Shown: positions 15,840-34,057, counted from the stretch's first letter. The stretch: DNA of 64,000 nt from Micrasema longulum (GCA_022494885.1 JAGVSM010003759.1:58938-122937), one strand, 5' to 3'. Notes: generated by a model from the letters alone, not told the origin. Made by a program: numbers and translations.

Positions 15840-16500
15840 TTATATTTTTTACTAAAACTGAAATCCCACCAAGCCACTTTTTGTAGCTTGTTGGTGAAGA
15901 TTATATTTATACCGAATTAATAAAATTATTTACTTTTATAAAAACAATGAAAAACAGATAAAAATTAACAGCCGGAAAGATCAGAATAAACATGTTTATA
16001 CAAATAATTATATGTAAATTTATTTTTTAAATACAAGAAAATATAAGAAAAATTAAAATATTTACACCTAAGCTACTATTCATATATAAACTCTTGATCG
16101 AGTAGCCACTCTCTTATTTTGCTCTTGTTACAATGTGAGTTAAATTTAAGTTCTTTTGGTAATAAATAAAAAATTCTAGGTACCAAATATTTGAGAGTTC
16201 TATTTCCATATTTATTACATACTTTTGGTACTACCAAGCCATCATTAGACGTGAAGCGTGTATTATGGTTATGTTTGAGAGGAAACTTGAATGTATTACC
16301 ATTAAATTGTTCCAAAATGATGCAAAGCCACAGTAGTCCTCGAACAGGCAGAGTTTTGATTGTTTTGTACAGGAGATCATTATTACTTCTTTGTTCGTAA
16401 ATCTCTGCAGGTACAATTCGCTTAACTATAGAATACTGTAGACCCTGGATCATTTTAATATTAGTTTTAGTTGAATCTCCCAACGGCTTTATACCATAAC
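15840..16500 (-). mobile_element. LINE ORF2 C-terminus and 3' UTR
   Basis: The minus-strand frame at 16076-16483 (135 codons) begins with a MIQGLQYSIVKRIVPAEIYE stretch and contains KHNHNTRFTSNDGLVVPKVC, then LVPRIFYLLPKEL. These are the C-terminal HNTR and 'xxPxxxNxLP' blocks of CR1/Jockey-like elements. The 3' untranslated part reaches about 15840. A plus-strand copy of the same element is at 25690-27260. Here it is inserted between CG-rich modules and is absent from duplication unit 1. Confidence 0.75.
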
Positions 16501-16559
16501 TTATTATTGATTCTACTAAAGAAAAATAAATAATTTGATAAATGTTACCTACACCGTTT

Positions 16560-16605
16560 TCCGTTATGATACGGGCACCGCTGTCCTAGGAAACCCTAAC
16601 TTAAG
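16560..16605. repeat. Partial inverted copy of the CG-rich module
   Basis: It reads 'gatacgggcaccgctgtcct' followed by the complementary end 'aggaaaccctaac', matching the distal part of the inverted module at 15675-15715. Confidence 0.6.
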
Positions 16606-17306
16606 AAACGAATTCACAAATATTATTTGAGAGTTCGTTTATTTTACTATCTGTCAGATGGTTATATAATATTTTGTTTGTAATGCCAGGGTAGTCAATT
16701 TTTTTACTCGGCTTTCTATTAATAAGCCTTAGGATAATATTAAACGGTATTAATTTACTAAAATATTAAATGATTATTGAATGATTTTGTTCCGTTTGCC
16801 AAATAAAAATAACTATTTTTTTTTCAATGGTCCAGTCAGTAAAATGTTGATTGTGGTAAAACATAACAAAACAAAATTACACAAAATTAACTTGTATTTT
16901 TGTTGTGTTAATAAATTTTTCAGTCTGGCAACATTACGCGGCCACTTCACGCATGCGCGTAGGTGGAATGTCGGGTAGAGGGTGACTTTTGGATACAGTA
17001 CAATGTATACAAACTTGGTTCTACACGCCTTCTGGTATATTTTTATTATTTAGCCACAGATAAATATATTTAAAAACTTTTAGCGTTTTTATTTGTCTCT
17101 ACTTTCAAGATTACAGAATACGACTAGGCACGAATGGCTATAGAAAACAAGACAAAAAACAATTCACAATAAAGTTTTAATAATGTTTTATTTTTCTGGT
17201 TTGTCATATATATATCAAGTAAAGTTAGACATTATAATTTCTTTTAACTCAGTATTAACTTGAATTATATATTTATGATGAGGTCTTTTAGGTTGCTTTC
17301 AACAAA

Positions 17307-21757
<4,451 letters not shown>

Positions 21758-22010
21758 CTTAACAAGGTACTAATAATAGTTAAAATGAATCCGTAGGTAC
21801 GGTATTTATTTAATTTTTTAATCTATTGATACCGTTTTATCTAAAATACATTTTTTAAATATATGTAAATAAAGCTTCCATTAGAATATTTAATCTCTAA
21901 TCTTTATGTGATTACTCGTTTCACGATAATGTTTAAGACAAACAGGTTTTTCCGATGATCACTAATCAGTTGGCATCTACAGAGAGATAAGGTAAATCAT
22001 ACATTTTTGA
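21758..22010 (-). promoter_or_regulatory. Putative promoter of gene B
   Basis: TATA-like TAAATAAATA (reverse of 21803-21812) lies 46 bp before the start codon, as in gene A. GATA-like motifs are at 21836-21842 (reverse AGATAAA) and 21985-21990 (AGATAA). The second is reduced from the tandem AGATAAGATAA of gene A by one base change. Similarity to the gene A upstream region continues to about 22150. Confidence 0.45.
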
Positions 22011-22684
22011 TTTTTTTATTCGTTTAAATTGTTTTCCTGATTTGGGTCAAGCGTGCATAGTAATTTTAAAACACGCAATAATTTACCCGCAACAATATAA
22101 CTCTTACAAATTAATTACAAACGCCATCTTCATCAGTATATATCGAGACAGTTAAGGATAAAATGGATATTTATGCACGAAAATGAGTATTTGTTTTTTA
22201 ATTAAAAAGTTTAGAACCAATTTTTGACTAACTCTTTATTTGACCAGTTTGATTTTTAAAAGGTTCGAATATTGCTTTGGCATTTATTCCGCCAAAGTGC
22301 TTAATCTTTGTACTTAGAGATTTAAATATAAAAGGATATTTGTATGACATACATTTTTTTATAAATAAAAGATTTTGAACCCGTATTAATGTATATTTTA
22401 TTAATTTTTTGCTGATTTTGCCTAAACTTTTTGCCTTACATTTTTTTTAATTTAGCAAAATTTATATCAGTTCGGATTGTTTTTTTAGGTTGATACTTAG
22501 GGACTTAGGGACAAATGTAAATAGGGGCTTGATTTCTTATTGTCCATGCGCTCTGTAGCTGCAAGACGTTCTGTTATCTAGCTCATATATATCATAATTG
22601 TAATATATCATAATTGGAGACGAGGAACTAGAATCCCAACCATCTATGCGCTTTGTAGCTGCAAGACGTGTTGGGATATTTATT

Positions 22685-22765
22685 TATTTTACAGCGCCCT
22701 TAAGGTGATTTTCACAAAAATGGCGCTTTATAAATTATCCAAACATTATTATTATTATTACAAAT
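22685..22765 (+). mobile_element. LINE 3' end with ATT tail
   Basis: 'agcgcccttaaggtgatttt' followed by 'aatggcgctttataa' and an (ATT)n tail. A copy with the same pattern is at 30422-30475. Two direct copies of 'gtagctgcaagacgt' lie just upstream (22556 and 22663). Confidence 0.5.
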
Positions 22766-23099
22766 TTATCTGTTTATTTAAAAATTATGTCATAAATGTG
22801 ACAAAATGATAATTCTGTATTGTCCTTAGGTATTTAAAATGGTCCAGTCTGTTTTGGAAAGTTGAATAATAATTGAATTGAAGAATTGAAAAAGCTTTCG
22901 AAGATACGTCGGTATTAAGAAAATTGCAAGTAAATTTAATATTGATTCAAGAGGAAGGTTGGATATCAATTGGCAAAATCAGATCAACGCACTTTTCACA
23001 ATTTAGATTGGCATAATTTGATGAAACCGAAATCTAGTAACTTATTCTCTATGTTGGATCTATATAAAATTAAGCTGATTAAAATTTTAAAAATAATCA

Positions 23100-23460
23100 T
23101 GTCCAGTACTGGTCGCGCTTAGTCGTTCTCATTTTTACTATAAATAAAGCGACTTCCACTATTTTCCCAGGACAAATAAGGAAAGTTATAGTCACCACAT
23201 ACAATTAGTTTATTGATATGGTATTTTGAGCCCGAAAATTTGGTGTCTTCACAATGCCTATGATAATTTTCTGTGTCCGCAAGTGGTGGAAAGTAGACAT
23301 ATCTAATTATGATTTTCTCAAGAGCTGTGCTCTCTTGGACAAATATTCGTTTGGTGATGAGGTCATCCATCATGAAATAATATTTATGGTTAGACAAACC
23401 TAGTTCTGGAGATTCAATACTCAAATCTAACCTAGTTTCGGTAAATGCAATACATAATAC
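23100..23460 (-). mobile_element. LINE AP-endonuclease fragment, unit 2 copy
   Basis: A 101-codon minus-strand frame (23119-23424) includes MSIESPELGLSNHKYYFMMD and LIVCGDYNFPYLSW. The GDYNxP motif is the catalytic 'GDFNxP' box of LINE endonucleases. It is a fragment only; no reverse transcriptase follows. Paralogue of 9840-10175. Confidence 0.75.
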
Positions 23461-24531
23461 ATGTCTTAATGTAGTGTTGATAGAATTTTTCTTAAGTAAT
23501 TAATTTTTTTACGATTCTCTTCTCCGTTTCCCCTACGTATATCCAATTCTTCTCTTAACTCTTGTGTTGAAAAAGGTTCAGGTCTAATTAGATGCTTATA
23601 TTTTTTTTACTTGTCAGTGCTCGCTCAATATACTTTTGGATAGTGAAAAATTCGATAGTTTGATTTTAATTGGTTTTGGTACTCCATTCCTGGATTTCCC
23701 AAGCTTTTATTCATACTATATGTTGCTGAAACACACAAATGCTATTGATTATACTAAAAACGTCTGTTTATGTACATTCAAACCAATCAAAGGTTTAAAA
23801 AAACACAAGCTACACGGTATAGAAGCAAAGTAGAATGGTGAATGTTACAAAATGTGTATCCTCTAAAAATAAGGTTAGTAGTATTTAACGGTATGTTAGA
23901 AAATGGGTGTCATGGAGGTTTGGGAAGGGGAGGGGTCAAGAGGTTGAAAATTACACGACTGGTTACTATGACCTATGACGGTTGAATTATTTAATCTTAA
24001 AGCGTGCTATATTATATTTATCAGACGCGGTGGCAATTACATCCCCCCATAACTCTGCATGTAATTTATGTATTTTTCATCAACACTGTGTATATTACTC
24101 TAAAGGCGAAATTGTATTTCAGTGTTTGCATGTTGATGTAATGAGTGTCTTAAAGAAGATACGAATACATCTTGGAACCGGTAGACATAAAAAATCTGTA
24201 AGTGATTGCATTCTCATATTTACTAAAATTAGTTACAACCTTTGACTACGAAGTTAATGCTTCAAACATAAATAGTATTAAAATTGGAAGCTTATTTATA
24301 AGTATTATAACCTTCACATTGCATGATTTAATGTAAAAGATAACAAAAAGTTGATAATGGGTTCCTTAAGAAAAACTCCTTGGTCTTTGTTTATTACAAT
24401 ATTACTCGTATAGAATATCGTAATCATATCAAACAAATCAACTGTATACTCGGTGACTTGCATTTATTGCTTTTGACAAGAGATCACCTACAGATATACG
24501 TAATTGATACCTACTAATCGACATGTACTTA

Positions 24532-24990
<459 letters not shown>

Positions 24991-25689
24991 TATCAATCGA
25001 TATAAAATTTTGATTTTTAAAATCCCATCAAACTTCAAAATTGCTCTCCTTCGAAATGTATAAAAATCACTCACAGCCATCTTTCTACTGATGTTTAGTG
25101 CTTTGCGCAACAGTTGGTGCAGATAGGGTCTAGAAGAAGAATTAACTATATTTGACGTATTTTCATTGATGTTAGTATGAGATATTTTTTTAACAGAAAT
25201 GAAGCTGTTGAGAATATGGTGATTGAGGCATCAACAGAGCTCATGATCTGTTATCGTCTGGGTTAAGTTATTACTTTATACACTTTATAATATTTACCAT
25301 TCCGCCTGGTAGTTGAGTGCCATATCCATGTTTTTATCGATTCAGTTATATGCCTAGCTATCCATATTTTCATAAGTTCATTTCATTGGTTCATGTGACT
25401 GAACTTTATTGATACTTATTTTTAGAATGTTGGTGTATTTTGCAATTAGATATGAAAACAATTTTATAATCATTTATGTTTGTCTGCCTAGTTTGTTTAT
25501 TTCTTAATCAATCAGTAATTAGTGTTTCGCTAGCCATTTAGATCGGTAATTAATCAACGATTGATGTAATTAATTATGAATATTTTTATCAAGATGATCA
25601 ATTTGCAAGTATTTTAGTTTACCGATGGTAAGGTTGTTTACGAAAGTATTAAGTTTACATACAAGTTCATTTAATCGTTTGGAAAAGAA

Positions 25690-27260
25690 AAATAAATAAG
25701 TTCAGAATTGTGTGGTTAGGAGGGAGAGAAAATTGAGCATAAAAATAAAAAATTCATTAAATTCAGCGAGGGAATGTTTATCAGGGATGCCTCAAGGATC
25801 TTTTCTGGGTCCTTAACTGTATATACTTTATGTGTCAATGATTTTTAATGTATTCAAAGAAGTAAGGAGATTTATATTTGCAGATGACACCACTCTAGTA
25901 ATTTCGAGTAAAACCCTTTAGAAGACATACTTCAAAGTGATTTAAATAAATTGTTAAATTGGGCTCAAGACTATGGTCTTACTATAAATGAAAAAAAGAC
26001 TAAATGCTTGTACATAAAATCCCCACATGCCGACAAAATATGTTTTGCCTGATATTATTGCTTATTGTACAAAATTGCTTACATGATGGTATCTCTAACC
26101 TATGTAATTGCGAGCTCATAGCATTTGTAGAGGTGCACAAGAATTTGGGTATTTTTAAAGATTATAATTTAAAATGGGATTGTCCACTATTTAAACTTTT
26201 ATTTGAATTGCGGACTCTTGTGAGTACATTTTATAACTTATCTTTTATTTTGCCTAAAATTACTTTTAAAATTATTTGTTTTTCTTTAGTAGAATCAAAA
26301 ATAAGATATGATATAAAGTCGTAGGGACATTCGAATAAAACCTATATTAAAATAATCCAGGGTCTACAGTACTCTATAGTTTAGAGAATTGAACCAGCAG
26401 ATATTTACAGACAATGATGTTCTCCTGTACAAAAATCTGTTTGAGGATGAATGTGGCTTTGCATCGCTTTAGAAAAATTTAATAGTAATACTTTCAAAAT
26501 TCCTCTCAAACATAATACACGCTTCACGCATAATATTGGTTTGGTAGTACCAAAAGACTTTTGATACTTAGTATGTAATAGAACTCTCAATTATTTAGTA
26601 GAAGCATTTTTAATTAATTGCCGAAAGAACTTCAATTAAACACACAATGGATCAAGAGCTAAATAAGAGCGTGGCTACTCGATCAAAAGTTTATACAGGT
26701 GTTCTTTAAACCTTGTCACATCTGAAACCACGATAATCAGTATGAGCAAGGAGACATATTGGCACATTAAAATAAATTTTAAGAACGAATAAAATTTATA
26801 AAAATAAAATATTTAAAAAAACAAATACTTGCCTACTTCTGTGAGGGTGAAACGAGGGGAGGGGGGGAGTCTGATACTCCGTCAACCGCACGACCGCGCT
26901 CCTCTCGCTTCTCTCCTGCAGAAGTAAGCAACCATTTGATTTTTAAAATTGTTTATTTGTTTAAATTTTCTTGGCTCTAAATATTTTTTTAAATATGCTA
27001 ATATGTCTTCTTTTCCATACTGATCATCGTGGTTTCGGATGTGACAGGGTTTAAAGAACATCCTGCATATGAATAGTAGCTTATGTGTAAATATTTTAAT
27101 TTTTTGTATATTTTCTTGTATTTTAAAAAAAATGTTTATTCTGATCTTTCAGGCTGTTGATTATATGTGTAAATTCATTGTTTTTATAAATTTAGATAAT
27201 ATTATATAAGTTCGTAAAAATTTTAATCTCCACCAACAAGCTACAGAAAATGGGTTCGTG
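25690..27260 (+). mobile_element. LINE fragment: reverse transcriptase end, C-terminus and 3' UTR
   Basis: Frames at 25780-25925 give GMPQGSFLGP and later FIFADDTTLV, the 'GxPQGSxLGP' and FADD catalytic motifs. 26350-26690 matches the C-terminal region of the minus-strand copy at 15840-16500. 27065-27260 is the shared 3' UTR ('gaatagtagcttatgtgtaa'). Many stops make it inactive. A separate hairpin element interrupts it at 26699-27064. Confidence 0.75.
26699..27064. mobile_element. MITE nested in the LINE 3' end
   Basis: Terminal inverted repeats of about 65 bp: 26700-26765 ('gttctttaaaccttgtcaca') and 26998-27061 ('gtgacagggtttaaagaaca'). The interior (26830-26930) is GC-richer and has its own inverted pair ('cctacttctg' / 'cagaagtaag'). 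The LINE sequence is continuous on either side when compared with 16070-16090, so the inserted unit is about 365 bp. Confidence 0.8.
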
Positions 27261-27269
27261 AGATTTTAG

Positions 27270-29365
27270 TTTTAGTAAAAAATTATGAAAATTGAAATGT
27301 TAAAATTTTTAAATAGTACGATTTTATTACAAACAAAAATTAAATTAAATATCCACTGTTATTTCAGCCGAATGTATCATCAGTGCATACAGCGGTGAGA
27401 TTAAAAGTCGATCAATCATTGATCAGGGATAATCGAAATCGTATATTACCTACAATATGTATTATCCATCAGCAAATGTCTGAGCTAATTGCGTCGCTCG
27501 AATATCGTTAGTTTTGTTTTTGCCTTACAAAGCCTAGATTAAACTGTAAAGCTATCACTTATTACATTCAACGAAATCTTCTCAAAAGTAAATTAAAACA
27601 CTGCGGTTTAGCAACATCCTGAAAAAGATAACCTAGTAGATATTTATTTGTCCGCATCGTGGTATATTAGAGTTTTTACCTGCCACGCCCGAAGTCCAGG
27701 GTCCATTTTTGGCATGGTAGTCATTATAATACCTGTGTGCCATCAGCGCTCTCGCGCGTTTGCGGTTGCTGGCCCTGTGGCTTAGAATGCTCTCCCAGCA
27801 GAGGTGCGAATCTGTGACTGTGAAGTGATGATTCTAAAAATATCTAAACCAACATATTCTATAAATCATTCGAGTAAATCCGTAGCACCTGATGACAAAA
27901 TTAAATTGATGATTTTCTTGGTATTTTTGGATAAATCTGCATATTATTTTTTTTATTTATAAATCATATAATACAAAGTATTTTACAAGTATGATACGTT
28001 GAATTACATTCCTAAGAGTTAAAACAACTAAATTTGGATATAAATAATATAAACATTGAAAAATAACATAAATTGAGAACAACAAAGAAACAAAGCAAGT
28101 TTAGCACCTTTATAACTAAATATAACACAACAATATATGCACCAAAAACATTTTCTTACACAAGCAGGATAGATATTTAAAAAATGCTTTTGAGAATGAA
28201 AAAAGTAGTGAATCCACTAAGGGAGATAGCCACGCACATGATGCAGCCATAGTGGTAATGAGAACATATCCATCTTAGTTAGTAAACATCTGGATGCCTA
28301 AGAAATGTCGTATAGTACAATAAACACATGATTATTGGAAACATAATTCGGATATACAAAAATACTATTATTTAAATGTTAATATAATTCATTGATTACC
28401 TTTTTTCAGTATTTCTGAAGATGCCTATTTATGCAAAGGTACTCGCTAGTCAAATTAAACAAAATAAAACGCAACCAAGAAATTTGATTGATATTTATAT
28501 AAAAATTACTATAATGTGATTTTTCTCATTTATTTATTTAATGCACACAATGCACAATTTTATCAAAGCACAATTATATTTTTTACGTCCCGACTTGTTG
28601 AAAATTCCGTGTTAAGTCAAGACTCTTCTATATTATATAAATCAAAACATTTAGGAACATATTAAACAAAATACAAAATAATAATAAAAAAATACACATG
28701 ATAAAAGTTTATACATGTCAAGAAATCAAATGCAGAAAAGTTAATAAATTATACATGGCAATTTTTGGTCCATACAAATTTTCAAAATTCATTAAACCCA
28801 GCTTTGTATGAAGGAGTAAAAAAATTACATATTTGGGTGCACGCGAGGCTCGGCAAAGACATTTTTCTCTCAAGAGTTAAGATTTCTTGCTTGACAGTTT
28901 GCTTGAATAATATATGATTTCCTATTCCTACTGTCCCACATATTTACATAAAAACAATAAGTTTTAAGTGTACCCCGGTTTCATTCTAAAGAGTACAGCG
29001 ACTTTTGGGTCGCCATAGATTTTCCACTTGTTTTCAGCATATTTGAGTCTGGGGCTGTCAAGTTTCCTTCAAGTTAACTGCATGATCACCAGGAATAGAA
29101 AGAAGATGAATGTCGTTGTAAAGTTACAAAGTTTCTAAACTAAGTTTGGAGGAGTCTATAAATAGTCTATCCCAAACCATGTAATCTCTAAAAATGGTGA
29201 TACTCTCTCTCCAAAGCAAGAGCTAATCGGACATTTTATGGTATTTGTTTTCATTCAACTGGTGGAAATAAACAAGAATTAGCTATTTTTGAACCAAAAT
29301 TTTCGTTGATGGTCAATGTTGTTTTATTAAAAATCTTACTTAAATTATTAATTTTAAGTCAAAAT
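27270..29365. other. AT-rich interval with no recognisable gene
   Basis: I see no open frame with family resemblance and no complete repeat. There are A/T-rich stretches typical of eroded LINE 3' ends (27950-28130 and 28520-28700), and one GC-richer patch at 27690-27830 that I cannot assign. Confidence 0.5.
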
Positions 29366-29369
29366 ATAA

Positions 29370-30396
29370 TACGGCGTACCCCAAGGATCACACTTGGGAC
29401 CTATTTTTTTTAAAATTTATATAAATGATATTGTTGAAATTTTTAGCTATGTAAAATATTTGCTTTATGCTGACGACCTTAAACTTTATAGAATTGTAAA
29501 TAATACTGACGATTGCAATACTCTGCAGATAAATCTCAACAGAATTCACGAGTGGTGCAATAAAAATAATCTTTTTCTCAATAAAGATAATTGCCAGGTT
29601 ATTTCCTTTTCAAAAAGTAAGAAACCTTTAATTTTTAACTATTTGTTGAACCACTCAACAATTGAAAGAGTTGATTTCATAAGGGATCTTGACGTAATTT
29701 TTGATGATAAACTTACATTTATTAAAAATATTGACAAGATTTCAAATGTGGCGCTAAGTATGTTGGGATTTATTTGTAGGGTTACTAATAAATTTGAAAG
29801 TATCGCTCCAATCAAGTCACTTTATTGCTCCCTGGTTAGAAGTCGTTTAGAATATATTTCTCCAGTCTGGTCGCCCCATTATCGAATTCCAACTGACCTA
29901 ATATTACTTTTTAAGGTGATCAATTCATTAATTGACTGTCAAGATTTGCTGGAGTTGGTGTGTTTCCGTGTACCTGGTTGACATACCCGCCACAGATCTC
30001 CTTTTTGTTCTGCATGTTCTAGAACCAACTATCTCATGCACTCGCCTATCCCTAGGCTTCATAGCTATGGCAATCAGTATGAGGACAAGGCTGATATATT
30101 TGGTTCTGGACTTGATAGTTATAAAACGAGTCTGATTTATTTTTTCTCTCGCAATATTATTTTTAAACTTTTCTTTATATTAAAAAATGTTTTTTCTTTT
30201 TTTGTTTTTTCATATTTATGTATTTATTTCGTTAATATTTTTGGTTGCTTATGTGTATTTACTTACTTGTTACTATTGTTATATTTATGCAATTTTTTCA
30301 TTTTTTGTTATGTTTTTAAATGTGTATTTTTTTTTCATATTCATGTTCAATATATGTTAAAGGCAATTTATGTAAAATAAATAAATAAATAAATAA
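29370..30396 (+). mobile_element. 5'-truncated LINE: reverse transcriptase C-terminal half and 3' end
   Basis: The sequence begins abruptly inside the reverse transcriptase at GVPQGSHLGPIFFKIYINDI and continues KYLLYADDLKLYRIVN (the YADD catalytic box). It stays open for 195 codons to 29981. A shift then leads to the C-terminal block shared with 11335-11815, and the element ends in an (AAAT)n tail at 30375-30396. This is one of the better preserved LINE pieces in the window, of Jockey/CR1-like type. Abrupt 5' truncation is the usual outcome of target-primed reverse transcription. Confidence 0.85.
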
Positions 30397-30421
30397 TCAG
30401 TATTCATAGAATCACTTTGTT

Positions 30422-30475
30422 AAGCGCCCTTCAGGTATTTAATCGTGGAAATAGCGCTATTTAAAATAATTATTA
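30422..30475 (+). mobile_element. LINE 3' end
   Basis: 'taagcgcccttcaggtattt' and 'gaaatagcgctatttaaaat' match the ATT-tailed end at 22685-22765. Confidence 0.45.
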
Positions 30476-30924
30476 TGAGCAGTGAATGACACTGTTCTGG
30501 ATCTGAAGCATAAGACTGATCATCTTGAATTCGTGTATCAAATAATCGGGATAACTTGCCTTAGAGTACTAATTCTTTTTCGTGTGCACCACTGCGCGTG
30601 AATGGGAAAATGATCATTAGGTTATTAATACAAAAATGCTAATACGGATTACTCATAATTCATAAGCAATCGGAAATCCTTGAAAAGTTGGATAAAAATA
30701 TCTTTAGTCAGAAAAGAGATATCAAACGTCAAAAACAAAAACCTAAATCAATCAAAAAAGGTTACTTAAAAACACTTGAACCTGTATTTGTGTACTATCT
30801 TACCATAATCCTTAGATAAAAATGATTGTTTGAATTAAATAAATCTTTTTGTTATCTAAACTTACAAACTGGATTAGCTGTTAGCCATTTTAATTCAATA
30901 AGATTAATTATTGTAAAACGTATT

Positions 30925-31554
30925 TTTCGACAATAACATTTTAAATGTGTCCAAATATTTGTCGATAAGGCTGGATTTCACGCCTAGGGAGTTATCAAGA
31001 TTAAAGTTATCCTATCAACAAAATTTTGAGTTTGTCCAAATTTTCGTGGACAAGGACTGGATTCCACTCCCCGGGGAGCTGTTAACATTAACATATTACA
31101 ACAGAGATGAAGAACATTTAAGAGAAGGCAACATAGAAGTCTAGGCATCTACAGGGTTTATGACCTGTCATCCCAGGGAGTTAAATCCAGTTCTTGACCA
31201 CAAAAATTTGGATAAACTCAAAATATTGTTGATAAATCCACTTGGTCCATGAAGAAGTATGGAAATTGAAAAAAACATTTTTTTAATGCATTGCCTATTA
31301 TGTAGGTGAAGTAATTCAATTAGATGAATCTCACCCGCATAAATAAAGGTTTCAGCTTTTTAACTTCACAAACATCAACCGATGAAAGAATTGAAGGAAT
31401 ATAGATGTTCAAATATGGGCAGAATGGTGAATGTTACACAGTGTGTAAAGTGGCCACTTAAACCAGCCAATGACAGGTCATAAGACCTGTAGATGCCTAG
31501 ACTTCTATGTTGCCTTCTCTTAAATGTTCTTCATCTCTGTTGTAATACGTTCAA
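30925..31554 (+). mobile_element. Self-complementary repeat, nested copies, with 12-nt direct repeats
   Basis: A copy of the family head at 30935-31005 ('ctggatttcacgcctaggga') is followed by a complete second copy at 31019-31554, flanked by the 12-nt direct repeat ttatcctatcaa (31007-31018 and 31555-31566). The complete copy runs from 'caaaattttgagtttgtcc' to 'catctctgttgtaatacg'. It has an inner reverse copy of its own head (31185-31240) and complementary arms. Confidence 0.75.
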
Positions 31555-31562
31555 TTATCCTA

Positions 31563-31870
31563 TCAAGTTAAATCCTCCCAAGTCAGGTTCGTGTCCCGTA
31601 GTTCTGACACGAATTGCCGACGGACAGTCAGCAGTGGACGTCTAGGACGTCGAGAACCTGATGCCTTGTAAAGTAGGCAATCGTGGTTCAGGCTCTCAGG
31701 AGGCATCCGCAGCGTATGGCCAAGCCAACCGTATCGCCTCAGCTTGGTGACAGTTGTCACCGGAGATTGTTCCGTCCGCTCTCTTATTACTTCGTTTCTT
31801 ACCAAGTCCAACCACCGCACACCCAGAATTCTTCTGAGACATCCATTCTCGAAACTCAGAGTTTTGGCAC
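31563..31870 (-). mobile_element. LINE C-terminal fragment
   Basis: On the minus strand frames give LRRILGVRWLDLVRNEVIRE, then LRRYGWLGHTLRMPPESLNH and LTWEDLT. This is the C-terminal 'GHxLRM' zinc-knuckle-like block found in RTE/CR1-type endonuclease-reverse transcriptases. The frame from 31820 down is open; its upstream part is in another frame. Confidence 0.7.
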
Positions 31871-32159
31871 GATTGGTATCCTTGGAGGAGATTAGGTGTT
31901 ATGCTGGCGTTTTATAGGCGGCATTTGGTTTTTACTGAGTACATATCCAATCCTCAGACAGCCTCCATACTTTTCAATGCAACGCCTGCTATTCCTAGCC
32001 GCACTCTCAGTTGTTTTTGAAAGCTGCTATTTTCCATAACATATACTTCCCAACGCTGCTATTCCAAACGCTCTCACGGCCGTAGAAAACACTTTTTTAT
32101 AGTGTATTTTTTTACGTAAACACGCGAGATAAAAGCTTTTCATACGGCGCACCGCGCCG

Positions 32160-33830
32160 GCCAGAGAGTTTTTTTTTTTTACAATAAACATAAATGATAA
32201 AACAGAGTATTAAAAAAATAAAGCATAATTACATAACAATGAAATACATATTAATAGTAAACAAAAAAATCCCACAAAGGCATGGCCTGTTCGTGGGTAT
32301 ACAAGAAAATGTTAATGAATTATTGCTCCTATAATAAATAATTGACAGTTATAATATTTTTGTGTAACATAAGAAAGAAAAAATAAGATATTCTGTAAAA
32401 GATAATATGGAATTTTATTTATAGTAATGAAAAAAGTCAATAAAAAATATAAAAAAAACACAAAAATATTCCTCATTATTAAAAGGCAACAAAATAAATC
32501 ATAGAAAAAAAGAGTTTGTATCTTTAGTTTGAATCCAGGATAGTGCATGTTTTTTTAAGAAGGAAAATTTTGAAAGTTTGTAATCAATGAAATATTATCA
32601 CTAAAAAAAAAATCAAAAATTTTTGGGCCTATAAAATATGCATGCCTTTGTGCGAGCCTCGTTTTACAATGTGGTATTTCTAACTTCGTAAAATGTGTGT
32701 ACTGTTTATGAAATTTGTTCTATTGGTCTTTATAATTTGTTTGTGTTTATAATGATTATTTTAGTTTTTATTGTTTATTATGTTAATGATAATTAGGTTA
32801 ATTTGATTAATTACGTTTTTTTTATTGTTATTATTATGTTAACTTTGTAAAATAGATAATTTTAGGCATGTTTCACATTTTGTAAAATGTTTCCCTCGGC
32901 ACGGGACACAGTGAGAGAACATTATTCTGTACAAAAAAAGAATACAAATAATTTAAAGGAATAAATAAATAAAATAATACATTAAATTACGTTCGTTTTT
33001 TTTCGGTTTTTTTCCAATTTAAAAATGACTGCTAAAAGTAAAATAAAATGGTTATACTTTTTTCCGAAAGAAATTTTTCCGCTATTTTCAAAGCAGTATC
33101 CATTTGATACAATTTTTTTATCAGTGTAGACTGATTTAAATACGGTATATCTAATTTCAAAGGTCTTATCGTTTAAATGTGATAAAAGTCAATGGTTAGA
33201 GATATGTATCGATGACAGAAATAAATGTGCTTTATGAAATGTTATCTGATATTACATCATTTGTTTTTTTGTTATCATTTTGATTTTACTAGTCCATTCG
33301 TCGAGTACTTTCGACTTTCACACACAAAATCTTTTCAAACATCATTCCCTTTCCGCGTTGACTGGTATACGATCTTAATTTGGTTTTTTTTTATATACAC
33401 CCCCGGCAACATACATAGCTGAACCCCTAAAAATCAATAAGGATATGTGGAGAAATGCTGACAAGCATAACTTAAAAAAATAAATTATCCAAAAATATGC
33501 CCCTACAAAAACGTAAAATTTTTGGCCTTGACAATCGTGAAGATTCGTGCCGATGGTCTATTTCAATTTAAACGGTCACAAACAAAGTTCAAATGCTGTT
33601 AAAATGTATATATTTTTTTACCAGACAGCATTTCATAGATTAATTTAAAATTGTTAAAAAAAAATATACTAATGTATTTTTCTCTATTACGGTCACATTA
33701 TTATTTCCTATTTTTTAATATCAAAAACATTTTTTGTTTTATGGTATGACATTTTACACTTATTTATTTATAAAATAACTCATTTAGTAATAACTATATT
33801 TGAAGCACTAACTTTGTGGTTTTTCGTGAT
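32160..33830. other. AT-rich interval, probable eroded retroelement
   Basis: T/A-rich sequence with poly(T) at 32167-32180 and no convincing coding frame. 32640-32900 ('gcgagcctcgttttac', 'cctcggcacgggac') resembles in style the end regions of LINEs and has a weak counterpart at 28840-28860. I assign nothing firmly. Confidence 0.4.
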
Positions 33831-33831
33831 A

Positions 33832-34057
33832 ATAAAATAAATAAAACAACTTTGTTTTTAACCACTAATTTTTATTTTCACCGACTGGTTTTAAAGCAAA
33901 CAAGCTTCTTCGTCAAGATTTACGTAACTAATGAATTGATTCCCTTTTAATTTTATCATGTTCATTAAATATTACATGTACAAGCTTGTTTGCTTTAAAA
34001 CCAGTCGGTGAAAATAAAAATTAGTGGTTAAAAATAAAGTTGTTTTATTTATTTTAT
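33832..34057. mobile_element. MITE with near-perfect 76-bp terminal inverted repeats
   Basis: The arms 33832-33907 and 33982-34057 are complementary with a single mismatch that I can see, separated by a 74-bp loop. Arm ends are 'ataaaataaataaaacaac' and its complement. The minimal divergence between arms suggests recent insertion or arm conversion. A degenerate relative is at 56720-56890. Confidence 0.85.
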
